Source: Poriferisphaera corsica
Lineage (GTDB): Bacteria; Planctomycetota; Phycisphaerae; Phycisphaerales; Phycisphaeraceae
Direction: 5' to 3'
Length of the DNA stretch: 64,000 nt
NCBI RefSeq assembly: GCF_007747445.1
Contig: NZ_CP036425.1
Location: 1,658,175 to 1,722,174 of the forward strand
Made by a program: the position numbers and the translations under genes. The number at the start of each line of letters is the position of its first letter. The stretch's first letter is position 1. Shown here one piece after another: positions 12,583 through 22,065 of this stretch. A model generated the notes under the pieces. It was not told where the DNA came from. It did no database searches and worked only from the letters and a program-made list of their open reading frames with translations.

Positions 12583-12625
12583 TTCGTCAATTAACGAATC
12601 ATATATTGCTGACTTGATAAGTCAA
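12583..12625 (-). promoter_or_regulatory. arsR promoter with overlapping operator palindrome
   Basis: On the minus strand TTGACT (12625-12620) is followed by a 16-base spacer and TATGAT (12603-12598). Directly downstream is the imperfect palindrome TTCGTCAATTAACGAA (12583-12598, seven of eight pairs), which covers the expected transcription start about 35-45 bases upstream of the arsR ATG. The geometry is that of an ArsR-repressed promoter. A second short dyad CTTGA/TCAAG (12613-12626) overlaps the -35. Confidence 0.7.
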
Positions 12626-12889
12626 GCATAAAATCGAATCGTGGCGAAAAGAGGTGTTTTTGAGGCTGCAAGGGCGGTTTGAGTCTGTTTGCGGTGGCTG
12701 TATGCGTTTTGGAGTTGGGGGATACGTGCTATTGGGATCGTCATGATCAAGCAAAAAAAGATGATCGGAGACCGTGAGATTCTCGATTAGATCAGCGTGT
12801 TTGGGGAGAAAGGTATTGCGTTTTGAGTGGGCAGCCTTATATTTGTAAGTGATTGCAGACGAAATGAATCAATAGAAGAAAGGGAAGTT
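12626..12889. other. Intergenic region between arsR and the TetR gene
   Basis: Divergent spacer of about 260 bases beyond the ars promoter. It must hold the promoter of the TetR gene. No clear operator or gene was seen. Confidence 0.4.
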
Positions 12890-13498
12890 ATGGGCCGGCC
12901 GAGTTTGTTAGAGGAGAAGCGAAAGATGTTTTTGCCGATTGTGGCGAAGACATTTGTTGAGTTGGGGTATCGTCGGAGTACGACTGCGGAGATTGCGGGG
13001 CGGTGTGGCGTGCAGGAAAACGTGTTGTACCGGATTTGGCCGAACAAGAAGGCGATGTTTTTGGCGGCGATCGGTTTTAATCGTGAGGTGACGACGACGA
13101 CATGGCGGGGTGTGGTGGAAGCGGCTGAAGAGAGCCAAGGGAAGAAGCGGGGAGGTCGGAGTGCGGCGGAGATGATTTTGGAGCACGAGGCGGGGCATCA
13201 TGGGGACTGGGGATTGCATCGGTTGGCGTTTGCGGGGTTGAATGAGATTGATGATGAAGAGATTTTGCTGGCTTTGCAGGGGATGTATGAGACCTTCGTG
13301 GGGTTTATTGTGGATGTTGTGGCGAAGCATCGTGAGGCGGCGGGGTTACAAAAGAAAACTAAGGGTGATTTGGAGGTGCTGGCGTGGGGTTTTGTGGGGC
13401 TGGCAACGGCGGCGGATATTGGAAGGGATTTGCGGTTGATGGATGGGAAAAAAAGGGCGAAGTTGATGCGCGAACTGGGTGGGGTTTTGTTGAAATAG
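12890..13498 (+). CDS. TetR/AcrR-family transcriptional regulator
   Basis: DNA-binding regulator with an N-terminal TetR helix-turn-helix: RRSTTAEIAGRCGVQENVLY followed by RIWPNKKAMFLAAI. The remaining residues form a helical ligand-binding domain with no recognisable ligand signature. The open frame runs further upstream to 12827, but the ATG at 12890 has AGAAAGGGAAG just before it and gives the usual N-terminus (MGRPSLLEEKRK) and 202 residues. The gene lies 84 bases before the broken DUF2339 locus, so it may control it, or itself. Confidence 0.88.
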   Translation: MGRPSLLEEKRKMFLPIVAKTFVELGYRRSTTAEIAGRCGVQENVLYRIWPNKKAMFLAAIGFNREVTTTTWRGVVEAAEESQGKKRGGRSAAEMILEHEAGHHGDWGLHRLAFAGLNEIDDEEILLALQGMYETFVGFIVDVVAKHREAAGLQKKTKGDLEVLAWGFVGLATAADIGRDLRLMDGKKRAKLMRELGGVLLK

Positions 13499-13582
13499 TT
13501 GATGATTGATTGAGTTGGATCACTGATTGTATGGGCATATGAATTTCCGGTGCCTGCAAAAAACCGTTGAAGGGATAGCAGG

Positions 13583-15091
13583 ATGATTGAGGTGATTGTT
13601 GTGCTTTTATTACTGTCAATACCGCTGGCTGTGATCGGTTGTGCTATCTATTTGCTGGTTAGAGTGATGGTGTTGGGTCGAGAAATGCGGCAGACGAAGC
13701 TTGATGTGGAGTTGTTGCGAGGGGCGCTGAATGAGCAGAAGCGAGCGTTTGAACGGTTGAAGCAGGGGGTGGCTGGTGTTGATGAGAAGAAGACTGTTCC
13801 GGTTGCGCCAACGATGAAGGATGTTGATGGGGAAACTGAATCTAAGAAGGCGGAAGTAAATGAAGGGGTGAATGAGGGAGGGACTGATCAGGTGGCTGAG
13901 CCGAAGACGGCGGAATCGACGGAGGCTGATACGCAGGCTGTTCATCAAAAACTGGTTCAAAAGAAAAGCGATATACGAGAGCGGGTTGCGCGGGCGAAGG
14001 CGCAGGTTGAAGGACGCGAGGAGGCGAGTGTTGAGAAGCGGATGTCGCCGCAGGTAGAGAGTCGGCGGATTGAGGCGGCGGAGATGGTTGAGCAGAAGCA
14101 GAAGGTTTGGGAGCAGAAGAAGGGGGAAATGAAGAACCGGGCTAAGCGCAAATTAGATGATTTTCGTTCGACATTCGAGGAACGGTTCGGGGCGTATTTG
14201 TATTATTGGATTGGCGCGTTGGCGGTGATGTTGGCTGGGGGGCTAGGTGCGCATTATGCGATTCAGCAGGGGTATGTGACGCCGATACTTCGGGTTGGAG
14301 TTGGGGCGGCGATGGGGATGGGGTTGACGATATTTGGGTATTTTATAGTGGGTAAGAGTGTGAGGCTGGCGAATGCGAGCGCGGGGGCGGGGGTATCGGT
14401 GTTGTATACGACGATATACATTGCGTATCACGTGTTTGAAATGATGGGAGGAATGTGGTGTTTTGGGGGGATGGCGGTGGTGACGTGTGTGGCGGTGATC
14501 TTGTCGTTGAGGTTGGGACAGGTTGTGGCGATGTTTGGTTTGTTGGGTGGGTTTGCGACGCCGCTGCTTGTGGATGGGGGGCATGGGACGCAGGGTGTGC
14601 TATTTGGGTATTTGCTGCTGCTGGAAATCGGGTTGGTTGTTGTGGCGAGAAGGCGGGGTTGGATTGGGGTGTCGCTGCTCACGTTGATTAGTTCGATGGC
14701 ATGGGCGGCGTTTACGATGTTGTTTAGAGATGTTGAGCAGAATGGGACGATTGTCGGCGGATTTTTGGTGTTGTCGTATGTGGTGTATCTGGTGAATATG
14801 TCGGGAGGATCGCGAGATCAAGCGGGAGGGTGGAAGTTGCTGCGGATGTCGATTGGAGCGGGGATATCGAGTTTGGTATTGATGGGTGTGTTGGCGATTG
14901 CGGTGAAGTTTACGATGGTGATCATGGGGATGATGTTGCTATTGGGTGGCGGGATGATGGTTGTGGGGCGACTGGATGATCGTCAGCGGATGCTGGGTTT
15001 AGCGGGGTTTTTGTTGGATTTGGTGATGGTGGGGGCTTGGATGGTCGGTGAGCGGCCGCATTATGTCGAGAAGAGGCAGTGGGAGTTTTAA
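13583..15091 (+). CDS. DUF2339 membrane protein, N-terminal portion (reading frame ends at an early TAA)
   Basis: N-terminal part of a very large multi-pass membrane protein of the DUF2339 family, function unknown. It begins with one membrane segment, then a charged, coiled-coil-like stretch of about 140 residues rich in Glu/Lys, then many hydrophobic helices starting with YYWIGALAVMLAGGLGAHYA. Family members are normally around 900-1100 residues in one chain; this one stops at 15089. The next frame continues in phase six bases later without a good ribosome site. The most natural reading is one ancestral gene interrupted by a nonsense codon; two cotranslated pieces remain possible. The ATG at 13583 has AAGGGATAGCAGG upstream. 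Confidence 0.7.
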   Translation: MIEVIVVLLLLSIPLAVIGCAIYLLVRVMVLGREMRQTKLDVELLRGALNEQKRAFERLKQGVAGVDEKKTVPVAPTMKDVDGETESKKAEVNEGVNEGGTDQVAEPKTAESTEADTQAVHQKLVQKKSDIRERVARAKAQVEGREEASVEKRMSPQVESRRIEAAEMVEQKQKVWEQKKGEMKNRAKRKLDDFRSTFEERFGAYLYYWIGALAVMLAGGLGAHYAIQQGYVTPILRVGVGAAMGMGLTIFGYFIVGKSVRLANASAGAGVSVLYTTIYIAYHVFEMMGGMWCFGGMAVVTCVAVILSLRLGQVVAMFGLLGGFATPLLVDGGHGTQGVLFGYLLLLEIGLVVVARRRGWIGVSLLTLISSMAWAAFTMLFRDVEQNGTIVGGFLVLSYVVYLVNMSGGSRDQAGGWKLLRMSIGAGISSLVLMGVLAIAVKFTMVIMGMMLLLGGGMMVVGRLDDRQRMLGLAGFLLDLVMVGAWMVGERPHYVEKRQWEF

Positions 15092-15097
15092 CTGATC

Positions 15098-16846
15098 ATG
15101 GGTGGGCTTGGAACTATCTTCTGGTTAGGTGGTATGGTGTGTGCGCTTGGCAAAAAACGGGCGATGTATTGGTCGATTCTGAGCGGTTCCGCGATGGTCG
15201 TGGTGTACGTATTGGTGGGGATTGTCGGACATGAAGCGATCAAAGTGGATGGGTGGGTACTGGGTGCGGGGATGAGTGTGCTGAGCGGGATCGGATGCTA
15301 TTTGATGGTTAGGCGGCGGGAGGTGAGCAAGCGGTTTGATGTGGCTGCGGGCGTGTTGGCGAGCGCGATAACGGCTGTATTGGTGTTGTGCGTTTGGATG
15401 GACGCAGCATTGCCCTGGCAGGCGGTTTGGTGTGGGGGGATTATGTTGGGGGTTGTGGTTGCGGCGGAATATTTTGGGAAGGATGTGCTGCGATGGACAG
15501 GGATCGTGGTGAATGGCGTGGTTGTGGTGGGGGCTGCGTTTGGGCTGCTTGTGTCGAATCAGTATTTGGTTGGCGGGGTTGTTGCAGGGAATGCGCTACT
15601 TGGGTTCTGGGGCGGGCTGGCGGTGTTGTACGGTTTGTGTGCGTGGCGGTATCGGGTGAGGGGCGAGGGGATTTTATCTCAGGTGCAGCAAGTGATTGGG
15701 CTGTTGATGTTTGGGCTGGGTTTGATGATGCTGGTGCATCATGGGTTTACGGGGAAGGCTTGGCATCAGATTTGGGAGGCGGGGCTGATTGAGTATGGGG
15801 TGATGTCAGTGGTGCTGGGTTCTGCGGGGCTGTTGCTGACAGTGAGTTGGCAGCGATGGCTTAGGGGGTATATGCGGCTACGTGAGGGCGGGATTGTCTA
15901 TGCGAAGATTAGTGGTGCGATTGCAATTGCGGGGGTTTATGTGATCTCGAATCCGCTGTTGGAGGAACGGGGTGTGTTGGGGAGTGGCGATGAGGGGATG
16001 GATGTGTGGGGCATGGGGAGCTTGATGGGTTGGATTGGGTATGTATTGGTGTGCTGTTTGCCGGTGGTTTTGCTGGGGGTGAATGGGGTGGTGATTCGTG
16101 ATAAAGCGTTGGCAAAAATCAGGCAGATTTTTCTTGGGATGATATTGTTGCTGCTGGGAATATGCGGCGTGCTGCTGGTGCGTCAAGGGTTTTCGGATGG
16201 GGTGATGTTGGTGGATGATGTGCGGGTCGGGCTGTATGAGTTTGCTACGGATGCGATTGTGTTTTTGGGCTTAGGGTTGGTGATGTTTGTGTATGGGGAT
16301 CGTGGCGTGTTGAAGTTGTTGGGTATGCGGGTTGGTGGATTGGTGATGAGTGTATTGGGTGTGATTGGTTGGGTGTTGTATTGCGGGGTGTTTGAGAATC
16401 CGCTTTGGTGTGAGGTGATGGTAGGGGATTGGGTGGTATTGAATTGGCTGGTTTATGTTTATGTATTACCGCTGCTGATGGTGGGGGTATTGTGCTGGTG
16501 TGTGAAGCGATGGGGTCATGAGCCGATGAAGGCGGCATACGAATCGTTGGTAAAGGTTTTGTTTGTGGGGATCGGGTTGGTGTTGATGATGTTTGTTAGG
16601 CAGGGGTTTGCGGGGAGTGATATGCGGCTGCAGGAGCATCCGGTTGGTTTGATTGAGTATGCAACTGATGCAATTGTTTTAATAGGAGTTGGTGGGCTGA
16701 TGGTGTTTATGCGTGAACGGCTGGGTTCGATTAAGAAGGAATTGAGTTGGGGGGGGATTGATTTACAGTGGAGTGGGGATGGGGATTTTGGTGTTGATGT
16801 GCGGCTTGAAAGAAAATCCGCTGTGGGTGCTATACGAGGTTGGTGA
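15098..16846 (+). CDS. DUF2339 membrane protein, middle portion
   Basis: Continuation, in the same frame, of the DUF2339 protein encoded just upstream; it consists almost wholly of hydrophobic helices. The part around 16300-16720 carries FENPLW, NWLVYVYVLPLL and VRQGFAG, a pattern that recurs in the C-terminal fragment (KENPLW, NWLLYVYLLPM, VRQGFVG), so the protein contains an internal duplication. After the G8 run at 16749-16756 the translation loses its hydrophobic character (DLQWSGDGDFGVDVRLERKS), which indicates that it has slipped out of frame. The true continuation is the frame starting near 16758. Confidence 0.65.
   Translation: MGGLGTIFWLGGMVCALGKKRAMYWSILSGSAMVVVYVLVGIVGHEAIKVDGWVLGAGMSVLSGIGCYLMVRRREVSKRFDVAAGVLASAITAVLVLCVWMDAALPWQAVWCGGIMLGVVVAAEYFGKDVLRWTGIVVNGVVVVGAAFGLLVSNQYLVGGVVAGNALLGFWGGLAVLYGLCAWRYRVRGEGILSQVQQVIGLLMFGLGLMMLVHHGFTGKAWHQIWEAGLIEYGVMSVVLGSAGLLLTVSWQRWLRGYMRLREGGIVYAKISGAIAIAGVYVISNPLLEERGVLGSGDEGMDVWGMGSLMGWIGYVLVCCLPVVLLGVNGVVIRDKALAKIRQIFLGMILLLLGICGVLLVRQGFSDGVMLVDDVRVGLYEFATDAIVFLGLGLVMFVYGDRGVLKLLGMRVGGLVMSVLGVIGWVLYCGVFENPLWCEVMVGDWVVLNWLVYVYVLPLLMVGVLCWCVKRWGHEPMKAAYESLVKVLFVGIGLVLMMFVRQGFAGSDMRLQEHPVGLIEYATDAIVLIGVGGLMVFMRERLGSIKKELSWGGIDLQWSGDGDFGVDVRLERKSAVGAIRGW
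16749..16756 (+). repeat. G8 homopolymer at a frameshift point
   Basis: A run of eight G lies exactly where the middle and C-terminal frames of the DUF2339 locus part. Removing one G joins the frames into ELSWGGLIYSGVGMG, which matches the paralogous segment earlier in the protein (GGLVMSVLGVIGW). This makes the run a candidate slippage site, a fixed mutation or a sequencing error. Confidence 0.85.
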
Positions 16847-17384
16847 TGTGAAAGTGGTGAATTGGTTGCTGTATGTTTATTTACTGCCCATGGTGATGTT
16901 GGGTGGGGTGATGTGGTTAGCTCGTGAGATGACGTTTAGTTGGTTGAAGTCTTATCGATTAGTGGTGGGGTTGCTCAGCTTAACGATTGTGTTTGCGTGG
17001 TTGTCGCTTACGGTGAGGCAGGGGTTTGTGGGATCGGTGATTGATTTGGAAGTGCATTCGGTGAGCCAATATGAGTGGTATGCGTATTCTGCGGCGTGGA
17101 TTGTCTTTGGTGTGGGGTTATTGGCGAGCGGGATTGTGATCAAGAGTCAGATGCTTCGGTATGCATCTCTGGGGGTGATGATGGTGAGTACTTGTAAGAT
17201 ATTCTTGTTTGATATGAAGCATTTAGAGGGTTTTTTAGAGGCGGGGAGCTTCCTGGGGCTGGGATTGGTGTTGATGGGATTGGGATTGGTGTATCAGAAG
17301 ATCGTGTTTGCTAAGCCTAAGGGAGAGAGGAATTTGCCGAAAAACACGGATGACATGGAAGAAGATGGAGATGTGTTGTGTTAG
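16758..17384 (+). CDS. DUF2339 membrane protein, C-terminal portion (other frame)
   Basis: C-terminal end of the DUF2339 protein, shifted by one base relative to the preceding frame. It holds the typical family ending: CKIFLFDMKHLEGFLEAGSF, then LGLGLVLMGLGLVYQKIVF. Only a TTG (16758) or ATG (16779) is available as a start and neither has a ribosome site, so it is probably made only if the frame is restored at the G8 run. Five or six hydrophobic helices are seen. The final 20 residues are charged and probably cytoplasmic. Confidence 0.65.
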   Translation: MIYSGVGMGILVLMCGLKENPLWVLYEVGDVKVVNWLLYVYLLPMVMLGGVMWLAREMTFSWLKSYRLVVGLLSLTIVFAWLSLTVRQGFVGSVIDLEVHSVSQYEWYAYSAAWIVFGVGLLASGIVIKSQMLRYASLGVMMVSTCKIFLFDMKHLEGFLEAGSFLGLGLVLMGLGLVYQKIVFAKPKGERNLPKNTDDMEEDGDVLC

Positions 17385-17537
17385 GTGATTGTACTAGAGT
17401 TTGCATCTAGCAGGGGGATGTCGCTAGGATTGTGAGCCTAGGGGGTGCGGAATGGGAGGAGATGAGGAGATAAGGCAGGACGTTTTGGAGAGCGTTCGGC
17501 TGGAAATTAAGTTGTTGACTGAAACGGGAAGAACGCA

Positions 17538-18449
17538 TTGAAATCGCATCATTTGACACATTTAAAGGAACTGGAAGCGGAAAGCATCCAGATTATTCGC
17601 GAAGTAGCGGCTGAGTTTGATAATCCGGTGATGTTATATTCCATCGGTAAAGACTCGGCTGTGATGGCGCATTTAGCAATGAAGGCGTTTCATCCGGGGA
17701 AGCCGCCATTTCCGTTGATGCACGTTGATACAACGTGGAAGTTTAACGAGATGATTGAGTTCCGTGATCGGTTCATTAAGGATGAGCTGGGATGGGATTT
17801 GATTGTGCATATTAATGAGGAAGGGGTGAAGGCGGGTATTAATCCGTTTGATCACGGGAGCGCGAAGCATACTGATATTATGAAGACGCAAGGGCTGAAA
17901 CAGGCGCTTGATAAATATGGGTTTGATGCGGCGTTTGGTGGGGCGAGAAGGGACGAGGAGAAGAGCCGAGCGAAGGAGCGGGTGTATTCGTTCCGTGATC
18001 GACATCATCGTTGGGATCCGAAGAATCAGCGGCCTGAGTTGTGGAGCTTGTATAACAGCGAGCACAATAAGGGGGAGTCGATTCGTGTGTTTCCGTTGAG
18101 TAATTGGACGGAACTGGATGTTTGGCAATATATCCATCTGGAAGACATTCCGATTGTGCCGTTGTATCGTGCGGCGGTGCGGCCAGTGGTGGAGCGTGAT
18201 GGTGTATTGATTATGGTGGATGATGATCGGATGCCGCTGAGGGAAGGGGAGGTTCCGATGGAGAAGATGGTCAGGTTCAGGACGTTGGGCTGTTATCCAT
18301 TGACGGGTGCGGTGGAGAGTGATGCGACGACGTTGCCAGAGATTATTCAGGAGATGCTGGTGGCGAAGAATTCGGAGCGTGAGGGTCGGGTGATTGACCA
18401 TGACCAAGATGGGTCTATGGAAGAGAAAAAACGCGAGGGGTACTTTTAG
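17538..18449 (+). CDS. cysD: Sulfate adenylyltransferase subunit 2
   Basis: Small subunit of ATP sulfurylase, which forms adenosine 5'-phosphosulfate from sulfate and ATP with CysN as GTPase partner. It is a PAPS-reductase-like PP-loop protein: SIGKDS at residues 35-40, then [17 protein letters not shown] and the late [14 protein letters not shown] segment, all characteristic of CysD. The start is a TTG at 17538 preceded by GGGAAG, giving 303 residues, the standard length; the first ATG would remove about 30 conserved residues. The fused cysNC gene follows after 146 bases in the same direction. Confidence 0.95.
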   Translation: MKSHHLTHLKELEAESIQIIREVAAEFDNPVMLYSIGKDSAVMAHLAMKAFHPGKPPFPLMHVDTTWKFNEMIEFRDRFIKDELGWDLIVHINEEGVKAGINPFDHGSAKHTDIMKTQGLKQALDKYGFDAAFGGARRDEEKSRAKERVYSFRDRHHRWDPKNQRPELWSLYNSEHNKGESIRVFPLSNWTELDVWQYIHLEDIPIVPLYRAAVRPVVERDGVLIMVDDDRMPLREGEVPMEKMVRFRTLGCYPLTGAVESDATTLPEIIQEMLVAKNSEREGRVIDHDQDGSMEEKKREGYF

Positions 18450-18536
18450 GCCGTAGGCTGTTTTGTGATTGTTTGTGCGTTGGACGAGGTGTTGACCGCA
18501 TGAACGAGGTGAGGAGATGAGGGGTTGGATGGCTGT

Positions 18537-18551
18537 CTAACTGATAGTTAG
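18537..18551. promoter_or_regulatory. Short inverted repeat upstream of cysNC
   Basis: CTAACT and AGTTAG, six-base arms around GAT, lie 45 bases before the cysNC start in the cysD-cysNC gap. It could be an operator or a small hairpin; nothing else supports a function. Confidence 0.25.
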
Positions 18552-18595
18552 TTGGCTTGATTTACGAGGAAATTAACGCGGGAAGAGATGCGAAA

Positions 18596-20530
18596 ATGAG
18601 TCATCAATCAGAATTGATCGAGAAGGATATTGATGCGTACCTGGCACAGCATGAGCAGAAGGAATTGCTGCGTTTGCTGACGTGTGGGAGCGTGGACGAT
18701 GGTAAAAGTACGCTGATTGGGCGGCTGCTGTATGATTCAAAGATGATCTATGAGGATCAGTTGAAGGCTGTGCAGAGTGCGTCAGTCAAGCATGGGACGA
18801 CGGGGACGGACTTTGATCCGGCGTTGCTGACTGATGGTTTGAAGGCGGAGCGTGAGCAGGGGATTACGATTGATGTGGCCTATCGATATTTCTCGACTGC
18901 GAAGCGCAAGTTTATTATTGCGGACACGCCGGGGCATGAGCAGTACACAAGGAATATGGCGACGGGTGCGTCGACGTGTGATCTTGCGATCATTTTGATT
19001 GATGCACGGCATGGTGTGGTGACACAGACGAGGCGTCATAGTTTTATCGCATCACTGCTTGGTATTAAGCACGTGGTGGTTGCGGTGAACAAGATGGACT
19101 TGGTTGATTACAGTGAATCTGTATTTGACGAGATTTGTAAAGATTACCGGGATTTTGCTGCAAAATTGGATTTGCCTGATGTGCAGTTTGTGCCGATGAG
19201 TGCGCTGCTGGGTGATAATGTGGTGAATGTGAGCGAGAAGATGCCTTGGTATCAGGGTGCTTCAATGATGCACATTTTAGAGCATGTGCATATTGCGTCG
19301 GATAGGAATCTGATTGATATGCGGTTCCCCGTGCAGTATGTGAATCGGCCGAATTTAGACTTTAGGGGGTTTAGTGGGACATTGGCATCGGGGATTGTGA
19401 GGCCAGGGGATAAGGTGATGGCGTTGCCTTCGCGACGAAAGAGTGTCGTGAAAGAAGTGGTGACGTATGAGGGGAATCTGGATGAGGCGTTTAGCCCGCA
19501 GGCGATCACGTTGACATTGGAAGATGAGATTGATGTGAGTCGTGGGGATATGTTGGTGCATGAGCATAATGTGCCGCATCTGGATTCACGATATGAGGCG
19601 ATGGTGGTATGGATGGCGGATGAACCGTTGGTGCCACAAAAACAGTATTTGATTAAGCACACAACGCGTAAGACTGCGGGTGTTGTGAGTGATGTTCGGT
19701 ACCGAATTAACGTGAACACGATCCATAGAGAAGATACAGATCAATTGAGATTGAATGAGATTGGTCGGTGTGTGTTTGAGTTGTCGCAGCCGATTGCATT
19801 TGATGCATATAAGTCAAATAAGGATACGGGCTCGTTTATTATCATTGACCGACTGACGAATACAACGGTTGGGGCGGGGATGATTTTGGATCGTAGCCCG
19901 GAAGAAGAACGTGGTAAACATGCGGCTAAGCGCGGGATAGATGTACGGACGCATGATAGTTTGGTGAGTGTTGCGGAGAAGGAAGCTCGCTATGGCCATA
20001 AGCCGGCGACAGTGTGGCTGACTGGGTTGACGGGATCGGGTAAGAGTGCAATTGCATATGCTCTTGAAAGAAGATTGTTTGATGAGGGTAAGATTGCGCA
20101 TGTACTGGATGCTAGAAATGCACGACTGGGCTTGAATGTTGACTTGGATTATTCGGAGTCGGATCGTCGCGAGAATCTACGCCGTGCTGGTGAGGTTGCG
20201 AGGTTGATGAATGAATCGGGCTTGATTTCAATCTGTGCATTCCTGTCGCCGAACGAGGCGGATCGTAAATTGGTTAGGGAGATTGTGGGAGATGGGTTTT
20301 ATGAGGTGTATCTGAATGCACCGGAGGATGTGTGCGAGTCACGGCGAGAATCCATTAATGCGGATGAGAATGATCCGGCGACGAAACGGGCGCTTCGGCC
20401 GTTCTTTGATTTGAACGCGGGTTATGAGCAGCCTGAGGAGCCTGAGATTGAACTGGCGACGGATAAGCTAAGTGTGAATGAATGTGTTGAGCAGGTTATG
20501 GCGCGGCTTCGGCAGGATGGAATTGTCTAA
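18596..20530 (+). CDS. cysNC: Bifunctional sulfate adenylyltransferase subunit 1 / adenylylsulfate kinase
   Basis: Fusion of CysN, the GTPase that drives ATP sulfurylase, with CysC, which phosphorylates adenosine phosphosulfate to PAPS. The N-terminal GTPase has G1 GSVDDGKS (31-38), G3 DTPGH (110-114) and G4 NKMD (165-168), followed by two beta-barrel domains. The kinase part begins around residue 470 with P-loop GLTGSGKS (477-484) and contains [13 protein letters not shown]. The total of 644 residues fits NodQ/CysNC proteins. The ATG at 18596 has GGGAAGAG before it; a TTG at 18557 would add 13 residues. No PAPS reductase or sulfite reductase gene is nearby, so PAPS may serve sulfotransferases as well as cysteine synthesis. 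Confidence 0.95.
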   Translation: MSHQSELIEKDIDAYLAQHEQKELLRLLTCGSVDDGKSTLIGRLLYDSKMIYEDQLKAVQSASVKHGTTGTDFDPALLTDGLKAEREQGITIDVAYRYFSTAKRKFIIADTPGHEQYTRNMATGASTCDLAIILIDARHGVVTQTRRHSFIASLLGIKHVVVAVNKMDLVDYSESVFDEICKDYRDFAAKLDLPDVQFVPMSALLGDNVVNVSEKMPWYQGASMMHILEHVHIASDRNLIDMRFPVQYVNRPNLDFRGFSGTLASGIVRPGDKVMALPSRRKSVVKEVVTYEGNLDEAFSPQAITLTLEDEIDVSRGDMLVHEHNVPHLDSRYEAMVVWMADEPLVPQKQYLIKHTTRKTAGVVSDVRYRINVNTIHREDTDQLRLNEIGRCVFELSQPIAFDAYKSNKDTGSFIIIDRLTNTTVGAGMILDRSPEEERGKHAAKRGIDVRTHDSLVSVAEKEARYGHKPATVWLTGLTGSGKSAIAYALERRLFDEGKIAHVLDARNARLGLNVDLDYSESDRRENLRRAGEVARLMNESGLISICAFLSPNEADRKLVREIVGDGFYEVYLNAPEDVCESRRESINADENDPATKRALRPFFDLNAGYEQPEEPEIELATDKLSVNECVEQVMARLRQDGIV

Positions 20531-20556
20531 GTCAAGGTTATATATGTAGATATAAG

Positions 20557-20586
20557 AAATAGGTCGCCAATGGGCGGCCTATTTTT
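20557..20586 (+). terminator. Rho-independent terminator after cysNC
   Basis: AAATAGGTCGCC pairs with GGCGGCCTATTT (one G-T pair) around AATG and is followed by TTTTTG. Confidence 0.88.
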
Positions 20587-20747
20587 GTTTTGTAATGAAG
20601 AAGGATGATGTTGCGTCATTTGCTTCTTTGAATAAAAATAGGAGAATGAGACTCAGGTTCAATAATGTTGATAGCCTAGCCAACAGGGTTGAGGAAGCGT
20701 GGGTGTTGTTTGTTTATTGAAGTATATAGAAGAGGATGGACTGAATC

Positions 20748-21989
20748 GTGTTGAAATATTTGCCTGTGTTGATTGTGATGGGAGTGTTTGGTGTGGCGGC
20801 TTTGGAATCGCAGGTGGCTGATGGTGTGCGCGGCGTGCTTGCGAAGATCCGTGATCCATTTCGATCAACAACTGTTGATGGGTTTGTAGGAGAGAGCCGT
20901 CGGGATCGGCGGCCGAAGCTGACAGGAGCAGAGTATGAGGAGTTGGCGAGTGTGCTGCGCGATGTGTACTCAGGTTCGATTGAGGCATGGCCTAAGCCAC
21001 AGTTAGATGAAGGGGTGTTATTTGAAGAGATGGGATTGGTCGGTGAAGTGGATCATCCGAAGGATAATCCGACGAGTCGTGAAAAGGTGCTGCTTGGGAA
21101 ACGATTGTTTTTTGATGGACGGCTATCAGGGATGGGGCAGATGTCGTGCGCTTCATGTCATATTGCGGATTTGGGTTGGGCAGATGGTAGAGCGCGGTCA
21201 TTGGGACATGGTGCGGGGCAATTGGCGAGGAATACGCCGACGATGTTGAATAGTGCGTTCAGTAAGAAACAATTTTGGGATGGGCGAGCCGAGACGTTGG
21301 AAGAACTGGTGGTCGCGGTGTTGACGAATCCGGATGAAATGAGTAATTCACCGGAGCAAGTGGTGGAAACGGTGCAAAAAATCAAGGGATATCGCGAGCA
21401 GATCAAGGATGTGTTTGGTGAGGATAAGGTCACGATTGAAGTCATTGCGAAATCCATTGCGACTTATGTGCGGAGTGTTGTGAGTGACGGGTCGAGTCAA
21501 TTCGATAAGTTTTTAGCTGGTAAGCAGGATGCTTTGAGTGATTCTGAATTACGGGGTCTGCATTTATTTCGAACTGATGCACGGTGTATGAATTGTCACA
21601 GTGGGCCGTTGTTAACGGATCAGGGGTTTCATAATTTGGGGCTTGTGTATTATGGCCGCAAGTATGAAGATTTGGGGCGGTATAACGTGACGGGTGAGGC
21701 AGAGGATGTGGGGAGATTTAAGACGCCGAGCTTGCGGAATGTGGGGCGAACGATGCCGCTGACGCATACAGGGTTTTTTGATGTGCGAGGTATGTTGAAT
21801 ATGTATAACGCAGGGATGGTGGATCAGAAGGTGAAGCCGGGTCAGGAAGAAGATCCGTTGTTGCCGATGAAGGATGTGCTTCTGAAACCGTTGCATTTAA
21901 ATGATCAGGATTTGGATGATCTTGAGGCATTTTTGAGGACACTGACGGAAAGACGGCGCCGGGATATGATGCCGGTTTTGCCGGAATAA
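20748..21989 (+). CDS. Di-haem cytochrome c peroxidase (CcpA/MauG family)
   Basis: Periplasmic di-haem protein expected to reduce hydrogen peroxide with electrons from small cytochromes, or to act as a MauG-like oxidase. It has two c-type haem sites, CASCH (about 134-138) and CMNCH (about 280-284). Typical CCP segments are also present: KRLFFDGRLSG, ARNTPTMLNSAF and WDGRAETLEE. A hydrophobic N-terminus (about residues 2-22) acts as signal or anchor. The start is probably the GTG at 20748, with AGAGGA upstream; TTG at 20751 is also possible. 413 residues is normal. It stands alone between two terminators. Peroxidase and MauG-type functions cannot be separated from sequence alone. Confidence 0.9.
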   Translation: MLKYLPVLIVMGVFGVAALESQVADGVRGVLAKIRDPFRSTTVDGFVGESRRDRRPKLTGAEYEELASVLRDVYSGSIEAWPKPQLDEGVLFEEMGLVGEVDHPKDNPTSREKVLLGKRLFFDGRLSGMGQMSCASCHIADLGWADGRARSLGHGAGQLARNTPTMLNSAFSKKQFWDGRAETLEELVVAVLTNPDEMSNSPEQVVETVQKIKGYREQIKDVFGEDKVTIEVIAKSIATYVRSVVSDGSSQFDKFLAGKQDALSDSELRGLHLFRTDARCMNCHSGPLLTDQGFHNLGLVYYGRKYEDLGRYNVTGEAEDVGRFKTPSLRNVGRTMPLTHTGFFDVRGMLNMYNAGMVDQKVKPGQEEDPLLPMKDVLLKPLHLNDQDLDDLEAFLRTLTERRRRDMMPVLPE

Positions 21990-22012
21990 GATTGGGGCTA
22001 ATGTGGAGATAG

Positions 22013-22043
22013 AAAAAGCCGAAGCTTGATGCTTCGGCTTTTT
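22013..22043. terminator. Bidirectional terminator between ccp and glpF
   Basis: AAAAAGCCGAAGC and GCTTCGGCTTTTT form a perfect 13-base-pair stem with a TTGAT loop. A runs and T runs on either side let it serve both convergent genes. Confidence 0.92.
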
Positions 22044-22065
22044 GATTGGATGTATGCGAATTGTG

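Noticed and set aside
17394-17441. Two small CTAG-type hairpins upstream of cysD
   Set aside because: Five-base arms only, and no match to a SAM or other sulfur-related riboswitch.
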